Of a DNA stretch of 64,000 nt, positions 1 to 9,652 are shown in pieces; positions within the stretch are counted from its first letter, which is position 1; every line of letters starts with the position of its first letter. This DNA comes from Rhipicephalus microplus. Its lineage: Eukaryota > Arthropoda > Arachnida > Ixodida > Ixodidae. The notes beneath the pieces were generated by a model. That model made no database searches. It was given only the letters and a program-made list of their open reading frames with translations, and had not been told where the DNA came from. The position numbers were made by a program, and so were the translations under genes. The stretch spans positions 19,424,001 to 19,488,000 of the forward strand of contig NC_134704.1 of NCBI RefSeq assembly GCF_043290135.1. Reading direction: 5' to 3'.

Positions 1-737
1 GAAGGGAGGACACAGCGGCCACGCTTCTACGCAAGAAGGCGTTCGTTAACTGTCGGATCTGATTATCTTTGACGTATGTAAGGAGAACGTGTTTTTAAGT
101 CTGATTCATGTGATACTGGGTTGCCATGGCACTGCCTATCAGTAGTGGTGTATAATGCAGAACGTGCGTCTCACAAATGATCGCCCTCGTGTTCTCTCCC
201 TCTCTCTCTCTCTCTCTTGAACCCACACGCCATAAAACTATTTTTTTTTTGTATTTTCTGTCTGGTCAGTTGCTTATGCCACGGCAGTATGCGGTGCAAG
301 TTGGCGTGAATAATTTGTACAACGATCGCCTGTTTGTCCTAACTCTTTCTTCGTGAAACGTCGTAAAAAGTGAAAATGGCATATATATTAAAAATTGTTG
401 CTTGTATTACTACTGAAATAGTGAGATGCCAAATTTGTAAGTGAGGCCCAAACTCCAGTTCACCTGTCATGGAGCAGCAGGACCACCTCGCAAGCAAGAC
501 TTGTCGAGAACGCAGTCACCACGATCTTGTGGGGTCTTGATGTCCTCTTATCACATTTTATCTTCAAACCATTTTATCTCACCATGAAAAAATAAAAAAG
601 GTAGCCAACTGGAGATAACGCAGTCTTTTTGTGGATGTTCAGTCGCCACTATTAATAATATCTGGGGTTCTAAGAGCCGAAAGCACGATATGATTAGAAC
701 TATATTGCGGCTATTGCACGTAAAACGTACATGTAAA
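1..737. other. No supportable gene
   Basis: Short low-complexity tracts only: a (CT)n run near 197-217 and a T-run near 241-250. No ORF with recognisable domains and no clear repeat family. Confidence 0.6.
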
Positions 738-944
738 TTATTACATGAGGCATGCCATAGTGAAGGGCTCCGAAAATTCTGACCATCTGGCGTTCTTTAG
801 CGTGAACTGACATCGCTCATTACGTGGGCTCCCAGCATTTGGACGCTGCCAAAATTCGGCTGCCGCAGCTGAGATCGAAACTCTGTCTTTCGGTCCAGAA
901 GCTGAGCATATAGTAACTGCCGTTCCACCTCGGCAGCAGACGTT
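738..944 (-). mobile_element. Old tRNA-derived SINE copy, minus strand, decayed
   Basis: Read on the minus strand this follows the order of the better SINE copies elsewhere in the window: a tRNA-like head (right end, near 920-944), a middle with an aaatgc-type motif, then the conserved block that in forward text reads like 'gaagggctccgaaaattctg' (765-784) and a 'gttctttagcgtg' block. It differs from the young copies at 7.35, 55.4 and 58.1 kb at many positions and contains a 'tgacatcgc' variant in the middle, so it is an older or different subfamily. No target-site duplication found. Confidence 0.6.
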
Positions 945-1289
945 AACCTTTAAAACGCTGCAAAATGAAATCACACGACAAGTTGTGGAACGCACATTTT
1001 CCCAGGATCAGCTTAGCACTTGACCGAACCCGCTTCTCAAATCATTCACCCTTTCAGAAACTTATCTGCAAAGCTTGCGATTTTAATACGAGACACACCG
1101 TAAGGGTCACACGCTACGAGACCATGTGAAGTTATTTACCTTGTATGCCCCCAATCAGAATGCTGCCACCATCGAAGCCGGGACCTCATGCCCGGTGATT
1201 AGACGCAACAGCCAGCGAGTTACCACTGCAGGTTAATGCTGTTTTCACAATAACCGTGCGACGTATGACACGCGTCAATACACAATTTG
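945..1289. other. Unassigned sequence between two repeats
   Basis: No coding signal. A short stretch at 1176-1197 vaguely resembles the decayed head of a tRNA-related repeat on the minus strand, but too little is left to call it. Confidence 0.4.
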
Positions 1290-1442
1290 GAGGACGCAGG
1301 TTCAGTCTCTGCCACCGGCAGGTTGTCTTTTCGTCCATATTACTTTCTATTCTATGCTTTCTTGGCTTTCTTGTAGCATTAGTTCTAAATAGCGTTGTGT
1401 CTAGCAAAGTAAGAGCAAGTCCTTAAAATTCGCTTTCTTTCA
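1290..1442 (+). repeat. Dispersed repeat 'CTTTTCGTCCA' family, copy A
   Basis: Contains a box-B-like motif followed by 'ttgtcttttcgtcca', a T/C-rich middle, then 'gttctaaatagcgttgtgtctagcaaag' broken into shorter shared blocks ('gtgtctarcaaag', 'ccttaaaatt'). The same ordered blocks occur at 24849-25030 and 36082-36240, and the end of the unit at 11925-11995. The family may be tRNA-related because of the box-B-like start, but its name and full length are not known to me. Confidence 0.6.
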
Positions 1443-2568
1443 ACAACATGCGCGATGCAAGCGCCATCTGGCAAATGCTTTGAAAAGTACGTCGACCGAG
1501 AACTTACTTCACAGACGTAACGCAGAGTATACGACGTGGCAGCAAGCGACACTTCATTCTCGGCATACATATATCAGTCGTGCTTACCACTATTACAGGA
1601 AACGCATCCGTGACTTACGAACACAATATTTTTCAAAAGTAAAGGAACCTCACGCGGACAGAGACGCAAAAAAATACAACTAACTATAAGCCTCCTCGTG
1701 ACATTAACCGCTGCTGCGTAGACTGTGCATCGCCAGAGGTCGTCTCGTTCCTACCATTTTCGTTTGGTTTCTTTAGCCGCCCACTCCTCGCGTGGGAAGA
1801 CAAAGGACGGGCCTGTTTCCAGCCAGAGCCCGAGTCCAGGCGCCCATGCAGCCGCCCAAGCGTGCCGCTTCTAATTCGTTTGCCAAGAAGACCCCGTGTT
1901 GATTCCGCATCAACAGGGGTCACGACTCTCGCGAGCTCCTCGCACCGCGCGACGAGGCGCGGCACCGCTAATTTCCTGGCCTGGATAATCAATCACGGAG
2001 CTGGGGCGAAAGCTCCGGACGCACGCGCACAGATATAGCTGTCCAAAGAAGCGGCACCGCGCCCGAACCACGCGGTCGCCATGACGACGAATCCGGGCCG
2101 GACGACGTCGTGGAGGAAAGATGTCCGGCTGGGCAATCTGCCAGCTGGAATTCTTATATGCGGGATCGTATCTCGCCTCCCGACCAGAATGGAATCAGCA
2201 CGCACGAAGCGTAATCGCAAAACGTTTGGCTGAATGCGGAAAGGTTAAGATCTCTCTCAAACCAGCACCCTTAACTTGTATACGCGCATAACGCCAGCGC
2301 CGCCCAAAACATGTCGCATACCACTGCGTTCTCATACTGTTTACGACAATGTGTTACGTGAAACACCGAGAAGCAGCTCTATTACGACACCTTGTACAAA
2401 ATAGTTGTAATTTCTGAAGGCCCCCGGACCAGCTGACCCATTGTGACGTCGAGCACAGAACTGTTAAGGCATATCTCATAATCATATATTGGTTTTAGAA
2501 CGTTAATACCGAACAATTATTAACTGTTAATGCGTAGACAGCATCCTAAAGTTTTGTACAGCATCCCC
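1443..2568. other. No supportable gene
   Basis: Open frames up to about 100 codons occur on the minus strand in the GC-richer part (1740-2220), with no recognisable domain, no convincing start context and no repeat I can name. Confidence 0.5.
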
Positions 2569-2622
2569 AGTGTAGCGTAGCCAAACAGGCTCAGCCCTAC
2601 GTTTCTTTTATCCTTCTCTCTC
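2569..2622 (+). mobile_element. Decayed LINE 3' tail ('GTAGCCAAAC' family)
   Basis: Begins 'cccagtgtagcgtagccaaa' and runs into a pyrimidine-rich stretch. It aligns by eye with the better tails at 36.9, 42.3 and 54.1 kb but has lost the 'ggttaacctccc' core. It is the weakest of the eight copies. Confidence 0.4.
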
Positions 2623-4012
2623 ACTTTTTCTACACATTTATTTTGCTCCTGGACACTCGGTACTTCATGTCCACGCTGTGGAGAACACCTTTTTTTTTTT
2701 CACTTTACCTGGTCTAATGAATCCTTCCGTTTTTACAATTACTACCACTTTCTAGTTCTCTAGTGCGAATTGACAGGCCGACTTTGCCGCTGCTGCTATG
2801 AAATGACGGTTGACAAGGTAGAAGATCGTCATGGATGCCAATTCTGGTCTGCAAGCCCTATCCTGCAAAATCCTTTGAAACTGAAAACAAAATTTTTATG
2901 ACGCGTTTGATTTCCCGTCAATGGTGTACTGTTTCGCTGTGCTTTTCGCCAACGTACTCACCATATTTTAAACATATTTCCTGTTCCTCTCTTTAGTTCC
3001 CGAGAAATTGTTGAATAGGGAATATTGGTGTAGTCAGTGTGTCGACAATTAAGAGTCCTTGTTTTCGTCAGGTTGGCACTGTCTTGTGGCCGGAACTCTG
3101 ACTTCAACGAATCTCCTGCTCAAAGATTACTCAATAATACAAGCCTCAATACTCCCCTGAAATTTGGTCATGTTTGTATTTCTAGCACAGCATCTTCAGA
3201 GGCGGATGCGCTGTATTAAAACCATGCATGAATGGCAACAGATTCGAGCCCGCACACCACAGTGAAGCCAATCAGTGATGAAAGCGTCCTAACACGAACA
3301 TAACATTGAGTGAACTACGACGCATGTGGCCGAGTTTCCTCCCTGGGATTAGTGGAAACGGAAGCAGATGCACTTACGAGGGGCAGATGCAAGACCGTAT
3401 ATGGAGGTGAGCCTTGTGGCAGGGAGGGATAGGCGAAGAAGGGTATACAGACAATCACCGCGCAGACTCGTGATGGAAAACACGGATGTAGTGATCAGCG
3501 CAAACGCGAGCCTCCGAACACTCTCCCTCTCTTTTTCTTTCGAGCGAACGTGAGCCCTTCGTTCTATTGGTTGCTCCACAGGTGACTCTTATCGCTGTGA
3601 ATATCACTGACGAGCAATAAGGCTCCCCGTGATGAAGTATGATATAGGACTCGCGGCATAAGTGGCGCACTTCCGTTTTGCGCCCCTTTTTGACGGTATT
3701 TACTTAGCCTCTCTCACGACTGAAGGACAGGAGCGGCAGCATTAACAAAGGGAGCAAAGACAACTGAAAGGAACCAGCGCTTTTAGTTTGCGCACACCAA
3801 GGGGTGTAGATGGAGGCGCGCCATTTGGTGTACAAATGTGTGACGCGGGGCTTATAAGCCTATATTTCCGGGCGTGTCATACGAGCCGGAAGAGGGAGCA
3901 GGAAGAGGGGGAGAGTGACGAAAGAGAATAATAGAGAGAAAGAACAGGGTCTAGTTCATGCACGTGCAGCTTTTGCGATGGCTAGGATGTGTAGATTGAA
4001 GCTTGAATCTTT
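2623..4012. other. No supportable gene
   Basis: Short ORFs in all frames (up to 76 codons), none with a domain. A purine-rich run at 3888-3945 is low complexity. Nothing else recognised. Confidence 0.5.
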
Positions 4013-4121
4013 ACGATAGTTATAGCGCGAGAACAATACGACGACACAGAGACAAGAAGGTCACGAAAGACACGTGTCTTGTCTCTGTGTCGTCGTTTTG
4101 TTCTCGTGCTATAACTATCGT
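4013..4121. repeat. Inverted repeat at the 3' end of a Penelope-like element
   Basis: Arms 4013-4056 and 4078-4121 (44 bp, 42 of 44 positions complementary) enclose a 21 bp loop. The loop/stem border holds a 14 bp perfect palindrome (aagacacgtgtctt, 4067-4080). The right arm overlaps the last codons and stop (4115-4117, minus) of the GIY-YIG frame of the Penelope-like element, so the left arm is an inverted copy of that element's 3' end. Confidence 0.85.
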
Positions 4122-4881
4122 GATGCCATACCAACAAGCCCAAGCTGCCACACTTCCTTCTCGGACAGAGCCACGGAGGGCTTGCTAATACAAGGCACCT
4201 GTTCGCGTGCCATCTGCGCGGCCTCGACAATGACTCGGGTGCGCTCATCTCTGTGCTTGTACAGCGTCGCTGTGTCCTTGAAAAGGGGCACACAATTGCA
4301 CTCAGTGCAGTGCTGAGCAAGAAAACCATCTTTCTCGTTTCTAACATTGTTAGCGTGTTCTCTCAGCCGATCGTTCAGACACCTTCCGGTCGTTCCGACA
4401 TAACAAGCACCGCATGAAAGGGCGGTCCTATAGACAACTTCCCGGTATCATGCCGCATACCTGTTTCTATGTTGAACTCTGCATTGCGTTGATGACTGCG
4501 TTTTCAGGGGTTTCGTAGATTTAGTGAGGCTGATTAATTTGAACGGCGCCGAGAACAGGACACGAACTCCAACGCGTTTCCCGATTTTCTTGAGCCTGTG
4601 TGATATCTGGTGTTTGTATGGAATCACGGCTATCCTTTCACGTTCTGTATCCGTGTTGCTCGGATTCTGTCGCTGGCTCTGCTCTGCCTTATTAGCCGGC
4701 AGGATAGTCTCAGCAACGGAAGCGATAAACGCCTCGGGGAAACCCGAAGCCTTAAGCCGGGAAACTTGAGCTTTGATGCTCGCAGATATATCGTGGACGC
4801 ACGACCTATTTAAGGCATTCTCAAGACAGGTTCGTGCTATGCCTCGCTTAACTAACTCGCTGTGAGCGGAAGAAAAAAAAA
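4115..4881 (-). pseudogene. Penelope-like element, C-terminal part with GIY-YIG endonuclease domain, disrupted
   Basis: Penelope-like elements encode a reverse transcriptase joined to a GIY-YIG nuclease that nicks the target. The minus-strand frame starts at about 4880 with SAHSELVKRGIA, the conserved link between RT and nuclease in this family, continues through SHRLKKIGKRVGVRVLFSAP, meets a single in-frame TGA (4448-4450), and reads on in the same frame through VVYRTALSCGACYVG and CLNDRLREH to a stop at 4115-4117. VVY and YVG are the GIY and YIG motifs; the paired cysteines between them and the C-x-C-type pair further on (HCTECNC) are typical of the family. A 960 bp insertion separates this part from the RT part at 5837-6296. 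The in-frame stop and the insertion make it a dead copy. Confidence 0.85.
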
Positions 4882-5835
4882 TGGCAGCATATCCACGGAG
4901 TGAATGGAGAGTGGGGCGAAGAATTCGTCCGTCCATTCGTTCTTGCTTCCGTCCGTCCATGCGTCCGTCAGTGTGACCGTCCATGCGTCCATCAGCCCGT
5001 CCGTGCGTGCGTCTGTTCGTGCGTCCATCCATGCATCTGTCTATGTGTCCATTCGTCCATCTATTCAACACTCCAAGTACCACCATCTCGCATATTTTCA
5101 TCATATTTTCCCCATATAGAAGCACCGCCATCCAGTGGACATTCCAAGGACTAAACGAGAGGTAGCACACGCACACTTTCTTACGGCTTGCGCTTCGGGT
5201 CCACTTCCCACCTTTAACCGTCTCGAGTTCATGGTTTATACTAGTTCACTGTATTCATGGCACCTGCGGCCGAACGCTCACTAAACCTGTCGAAAACCAA
5301 GGAGGTTACGCCCAGCGAGTATGACGTAGCAAACTTTTTCAGTCAGATAGCGCTCAATGTACATGCCAATGGCTGCTAATGGGAAATGAGAGGCGGAGAA
5401 TTCGGCTTTTACTTTCTTACGGCTTGCGCTTCGTATCGACTTCCCATTTTTAACCACCTCGAGTTCATTCATGGTATATACAAGTTCATTGTATTCATGG
5501 CACTGCGGCTCAACGATCGCTAAACCTTTCTAAAGCTAAGTAGGTTACACCCAGCGAGTATAACGTAGCAACCCTTTCTTGTCAGATAATGCTCAATGTA
5601 CATGCCAATGGCTGCTAATGGTGATCGCAGCCTGCGCGTTAACTAAAAGCCGAATGCTCCTGTCTCTCATTCCCCATTAGCAGCCATGGACATGTACATT
5701 GAGCACTATTTTTTATTGTTCAACAACGCACAGAAGAAGTCTCTCACCGGCACCACCTTGGAGGTCAAAATGTTATACTTGTTACATACTACAGGGAACG
5801 AACGGGTGCCGCTATAAGAAGTTTCGCCCCTAAAA
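4873..5835. mobile_element. Composite non-autonomous insertion inside the Penelope-like frame
   Basis: This stretch interrupts an otherwise continuous Penelope-like reading order (KPLLPF at about 5837, SAHSEL at about 4880, both minus). It begins with the motif 'cagcatatccacggagtgaat' in pieces shared with the foldback element at 19.7 kb, followed by an irregular (GTCC/GTGC)n tract (4925-5060), a unique part, two 237 bp tandem units and an inverted partial unit, and ends with 'cttcgcccctaaaag'-like text on the right. A 5 bp direct repeat ggaag at 4868-4872 and 5836-5840 may be the TSD, but the joint is not frame-perfect, so the exact borders are tentative. Minus-strand ORFs here (e.g. 5281-5472) are not assigned. 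Confidence 0.5.
5174..5712. repeat. Two 237 bp tandem units plus an inverted partial unit
   Basis: Unit 1 starts at 5174 and unit 2 at 5411, both with 'actttcttacggcttgcgct'; the units stay alignable to about 5640 (shared 'caatgtacatgccaatggct'). A third, inverted partial copy at about 5645-5712 pairs with the end of unit 1 (5340-5410). The units are diverged by point changes and small indels, so the duplication is not recent. Confidence 0.8.
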
Positions 5836-5836
5836 G

Positions 5837-6296
5837 GAAGTAGAGGTTTCTGCGCACGTGGTTCATAACACCAACAGATGTGCTGTGAGCTAAAAACCAG
5901 TCTTAAATCCAAAAAGCGTATACTTGTCATTCTCGGGCATTTCATGTGTCAACAAAAGAGGCTTTAAACAATCTTCGAACACACCTATCGTTTGAGTCGC
6001 AAACGAGTGGAACATAGAAGAATCACAATTTAGAAGAACCAAGAAATCATCCACGTATCTGAATACTTTGACGACATGTGAGCCTTCTAACTTTTCCTGC
6101 AGTTTTTTGCCCATTTTTGCCAATAGAAGATCACTGAGTAGAGGTGCTATGCATGAGCCGATTGAAACACCCTTTTTCTGCAGATAAATGCAACCATTCA
6201 ATTGAACGAATGTAGAGGTAAGGTACAGCAAAACCAGGTCAAGAAAATCTCGCGATCTGATGCCAGTTTTTAATTGGAATCTTGAAGCGCGTTTTT
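5837..6296 (-). pseudogene. Penelope-like element, reverse transcriptase part, disrupted
   Basis: Minus-strand translation gives the C-terminal half of a Penelope-type RT: LYLTSTFVQLNGCIYLQKKG, GVSIGSCIAPLLSDLLLAKM, then FRYVDDFLVLL with the catalytic YVDD near 6045-6056, followed by a frameshift near 5930 into RFLDLRLVFSSQHICW and CYEPRAQKPLLPF. The Q-K-x-G-x-x-I-G-S block and YVDD are characteristic of the family. The N-terminal RT motifs are missing (the frame meets a stop at about 6296), so the copy is 5'-truncated as well as frameshifted and split. It belongs with the GIY-YIG part at 4115-4881. Confidence 0.85.
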
Positions 6297-7340
6297 AGCA
6301 GAATTTCGGTGCTCTTTTGTGTGAATTAACCATAAGGGCGCACAATAAGCATGTGTTAACCCAAACCAGCCAGTACACGTGGTAATGCGGCTCGACGCTG
6401 GGATACGGGTGAACATTGAGCCCAGAGAAACAGTGGAAAAGAAAAATCTACAAACTTGACCAAGGGAAGAGAATCTGGTACGCGTACCACACGCTCGAAA
6501 AGAGGCGAGCAGGATGTTGAAGTTAAATAGAGAGTACAGACACGCCACGATAATCAGTCACTACACTTCTGCAGCTGAATGCCCCTGTGCAATAACTCCC
6601 ATCTTCCTCGCACTAAGAACACCATTGCCTTCGAATATCAGCGGCAATGCCTCTCGTCGTCCTCGGCCAACTGCAGTGACTTGTGAGTTCGTGTTTTCGG
6701 AACAGTTCGCTCTGGTATCGGCGTGGTAATTAAATCAAGCTATAGCGCAGTAGCAAGCACACGTAACTTCAAATGATCGAGTGTAGTCATACAGAATGTA
6801 TAGGATTTTAATCGCGAGTAGCGCTCCCCGATTAGAACATGAGTGTTACTAGATGATAGCAAGGATCCGACAAACTTCCTTCAATTTTCCATGTAGTCAT
6901 TTAAGCGGGGCTTATGCATCTGTACTATTTCAACCATGTGAGCTGTCTGGTCAGCTCACATTGTTGAACGCCCCGGAAAGATGTTGATCCTCAGTTCAAA
7001 CTTCGGATCAGGACCAATTTTTAGTCAACTGGGAAGCACTATTTCCGAAATTTCCGCATTCATCTCCCTGGCCCATCCTCGACCTTTCGTAAAACAGATT
7101 TTCGAAAAGCCACCAATGCTCAGATCACCGCACATGGTGACGTGACTGCGGCGGTGGAATGACTACTGTGAGGAGGTGGCTGTACCGACACAACAAGGTA
7201 CGGGCAGGACAGTTTAATCCTTCTATACTCCCCAAACTCAACCCAAGAGGACTGGGAAGCAGCCCTGCTCGGCTAGCGGGATCTTCCGGTCCAACAATTC
7301 ATGGTCCAGCGTGTCAGCAGGGCAGCCATGACCAATGGTG
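6297..7340. other. No supportable gene
   Basis: Minus- and plus-strand ORFs of 60-90 codons show no domain. No repeat recognised. Confidence 0.5.
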
Positions 7341-7352
7341 TCCCTGACTCGG

Positions 7353-7594
7353 CCCCGCCGTGGTGGTCTAGTGGCTAAGGTACTCGGCTGCTGACCCGCA
7401 GGTCGCGGGTTCGAATCCCGGCTGCGGTGGCTGCATTTCCGATGGAAGCGGAAATGTTGTAGGCCCGTGTGCTCAGATTTGGGTGCACGTTAAAGAACCC
7501 CAGGTGGTCGAAATCTCCGGAGCCCTCCACTACGGCGTCTCTCATAATCATATGGTGGTTTTGGGACGTTAAACCCCACATATCAATCAATCAA
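7353..7594 (+). mobile_element. Full-length tRNA-derived SINE (Ruka-like) with 12 bp TSD
   Basis: A 242 bp unit: a tRNA-like head with Pol III boxes, a central block ('gcggaaatgttgtaggcccg'), a 'ttaaagaaccccaggtggtc' block, 'tatggtggttttgggacgtt' and a (TCAA)n tail. Flanked by perfect direct repeats tccctgactcgg at 7341-7352 and 7595-7606, the target-site duplication made when a LINE-encoded machinery inserted the transcript. I recognise the type from ixodid ticks; the name Ruka is from memory. A minus-strand ORF through it (7375-7590) has no meaning. Confidence 0.9.
7364..7418 (+). promoter_or_regulatory. Internal Pol III promoter of the SINE (A box and B box)
   Basis: A box tggtctagtgg (7364-7374) fits TRGYnnAnnnG; B box ggttcgaatcc (7408-7418) is a perfect GGTTCGANTCC. 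The spacing of about 34 bp is normal for tRNA-type promoters. The same boxes are recognisable in the copies at 38.2, 55.4 and 58.1 kb with one or two changes. Confidence 0.9.
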
Positions 7595-7606
7595 TCCCTG
7601 ACTCGG

Positions 7607-9439
7607 GATTCCACCTAGTATCGTAAGAGAGCCGATCACATAGGGGCTGGTTTCCTGAGCAACGTCTCTGTAAATAAAGCTTAATAATTGTTTGAAACTG
7701 CTTACTAGCTGACCGGTTAGTAACGCCATGCACACGCTCCACACATAGTGGTTAAGCTTGGCGTCGAGAGTGCCCACTTTCGCTCGGCCACAGAGAGGTG
7801 ACGCTGCTGTAAGAAGAGCGGTATAGGTAAGAGACGAACGCTCCACCCAACATGCGACCGCGCCGCTGCTGCAGCGAGGTGATGTGTGTGCGCGGGCGCG
7901 CGCCAGTCAGTGCGTCACGTTCCAATCAAAAATTCATGACGCGAAGAAGGAGGTGGGGAGGCACCGACAACGAGGGCCCCATTGTGACGGCCGGTCGGTC
8001 TCTGCTCCGAGGTGTGGCGCACTCCTGGCCGCACGCACGCACACGTGCGCGAAGCGTGTGTGTGACTATCGTGAGCGACGGGCGCCATCAAGCAGAGGAG
8101 CTCACTCATCAACGGAGAGGTGGCACTCTCCGACTGTGGGAGTGACAGTGCAGAGCAGGTTGGATCGCTTTGAGAACTCTGTAGTGTGTGCTCACCAACT
8201 AAATAGCAAATATGCTTGTTAATGGGAGAGATAAGCGATTTGCAGACTCGATAACTGAGTACTGGACTTCTTATGATTTTCCACGGTAGCTTTTCCCGGT
8301 GTGCGTCAGTGCAAAGTGACAGACCTAACTTCCGTAGCTTGTCTTGCACACTGAAACCTAGCCATTTGCTAGGTTAACGATGAAGCACCTTAAATCTTGT
8401 TCAGGGATATGAATACGCTCGACCGACTCTCGGTGGACACATTCAATGTTGCGTCGAATTCATCTCACCGTGAATTGCCTGTGTGCCATACTGCAACACA
8501 AAAAGCACTGGAGGCGAACGCGAAAGTACAGTTTTACAGTGGATGATGAGCAACAAGAACAAGACTCTGGCGCTGTTTACGTAATGATAATGATGATGAT
8601 GACGACGACGACGATGACAGTGATAAAGATGATAATGCTCCTGGAACGATTAGCAGCTACCGAATTGGGGGGATCAGCGAAGGGTCAGCTGAACCATATG
8701 GTCTTACTTTTTTTCAAATCGCACGAGAGCTTAATGCGTCAATAATAAATAATAGTTATCCCATGTGAATTCCAATTCTAGACTAGACTACGGAATACAT
8801 GTTCCGTAACTGTTAAAAGAAACAAGCAGTCAATCAAATCACTGTTATATGTGTGTTCGCGTTGTCTCCTCTGAGGCTCTTTTTCGCCGGCGAACTCACA
8901 GTGTGAGAAACGGTCGCCTGCCGCGCCACGCGGAGAAGCGGTCCTCGGCGAAGTCGCTTTATAAGAATCGGGCCTTGGGCGCGGTTCCTCGGCTCATGCG
9001 GCGACGTCGGCGCACGCGCCCTTCTAAAGGTATACACGAGGACGGCAACGACTTCCGAAGAAGCCTGCCGCCTCCTTGAGACGGCCACCGCCCAAAGGCT
9101 GCTGCTGTTGCCGCAGCAGGGCATAGCCGCAGGCCGACGCGCCCGGCTTCTGATTCTATGCTCGGGCACAGAGCGGCGGCGCACGCCACACTGTCAGGCG
9201 TGCCACCGAAATCGAAGCGAGAAGAGGCACAAGAATAAGATGATGATGAAGCCGACCGGCAGCAAACAAGTTGCGGAGGGAGCACGCCCAGTTTTTTGCA
9301 TAGTCACGTGCGAAGCTATACCGTCCGTATGCGTTGGGCTTCGTTTTTACAGCAAATCTGTCAGTCTGCCGTCGTCCTCGTCACCCTGGTATACTAGTAA
9401 TAGTGGAAGTAGAAGTAACAGCAGTATTAGTATTAATAA
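7607..9439. other. No supportable gene; GC-rich island near 8.85-9.29 kb
   Basis: A short (ATG/ACG)n tract at 8585-8616. The part at 8850-9290 is GC- and CpG-rich with overlapping ORFs on both strands (up to 127 codons), which is what GC-rich non-coding sequence gives. A 'tttataag' TATA-like motif lies at 8959-8966. Could be a promoter or 5' exon of a host gene; not demonstrable. Confidence 0.4.
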
Positions 9440-9652
9440 TTGTTGGTGTTTCACGTCCCAAAACCCCACATGGTTACGACAGACGCCATAGGAGAGAGCT
9501 CCGGAAATTTTGACGATATAGTCAGTTTTAACATTCATCTAAATATAAGGCCTCAAGCATTTCGCATCAATAGAAATGCCGCAGCCGCGATTAGATCCCA
9601 CGACCTTCAATTAGACAGCTGAGCACCATAACAACAAGACCACCCCAACGGG
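9440..9652 (-). mobile_element. Older SINE copy, minus strand
   Basis: In forward text it starts 'tgttggtgtttcacgtccca' (reverse of the SINE end), passes 'gagctccggaaattttgacg', 'ggcctcaagcatttcgc' and ends with a decayed tRNA-like head ('gagcaccataacaacaagac', 9621-9640). Same order as the young SINEs, but with many changes and no TSD seen; it belongs to a variant subfamily whose tail lacks (TCAA)n. Confidence 0.75.

Noticed and set aside
7364..7440. A functional tRNA gene
   Set aside because: A and B boxes are present, but the sequence does not close into an acceptor stem and continues into the SINE body; the unit has a TSD and several sister copies.
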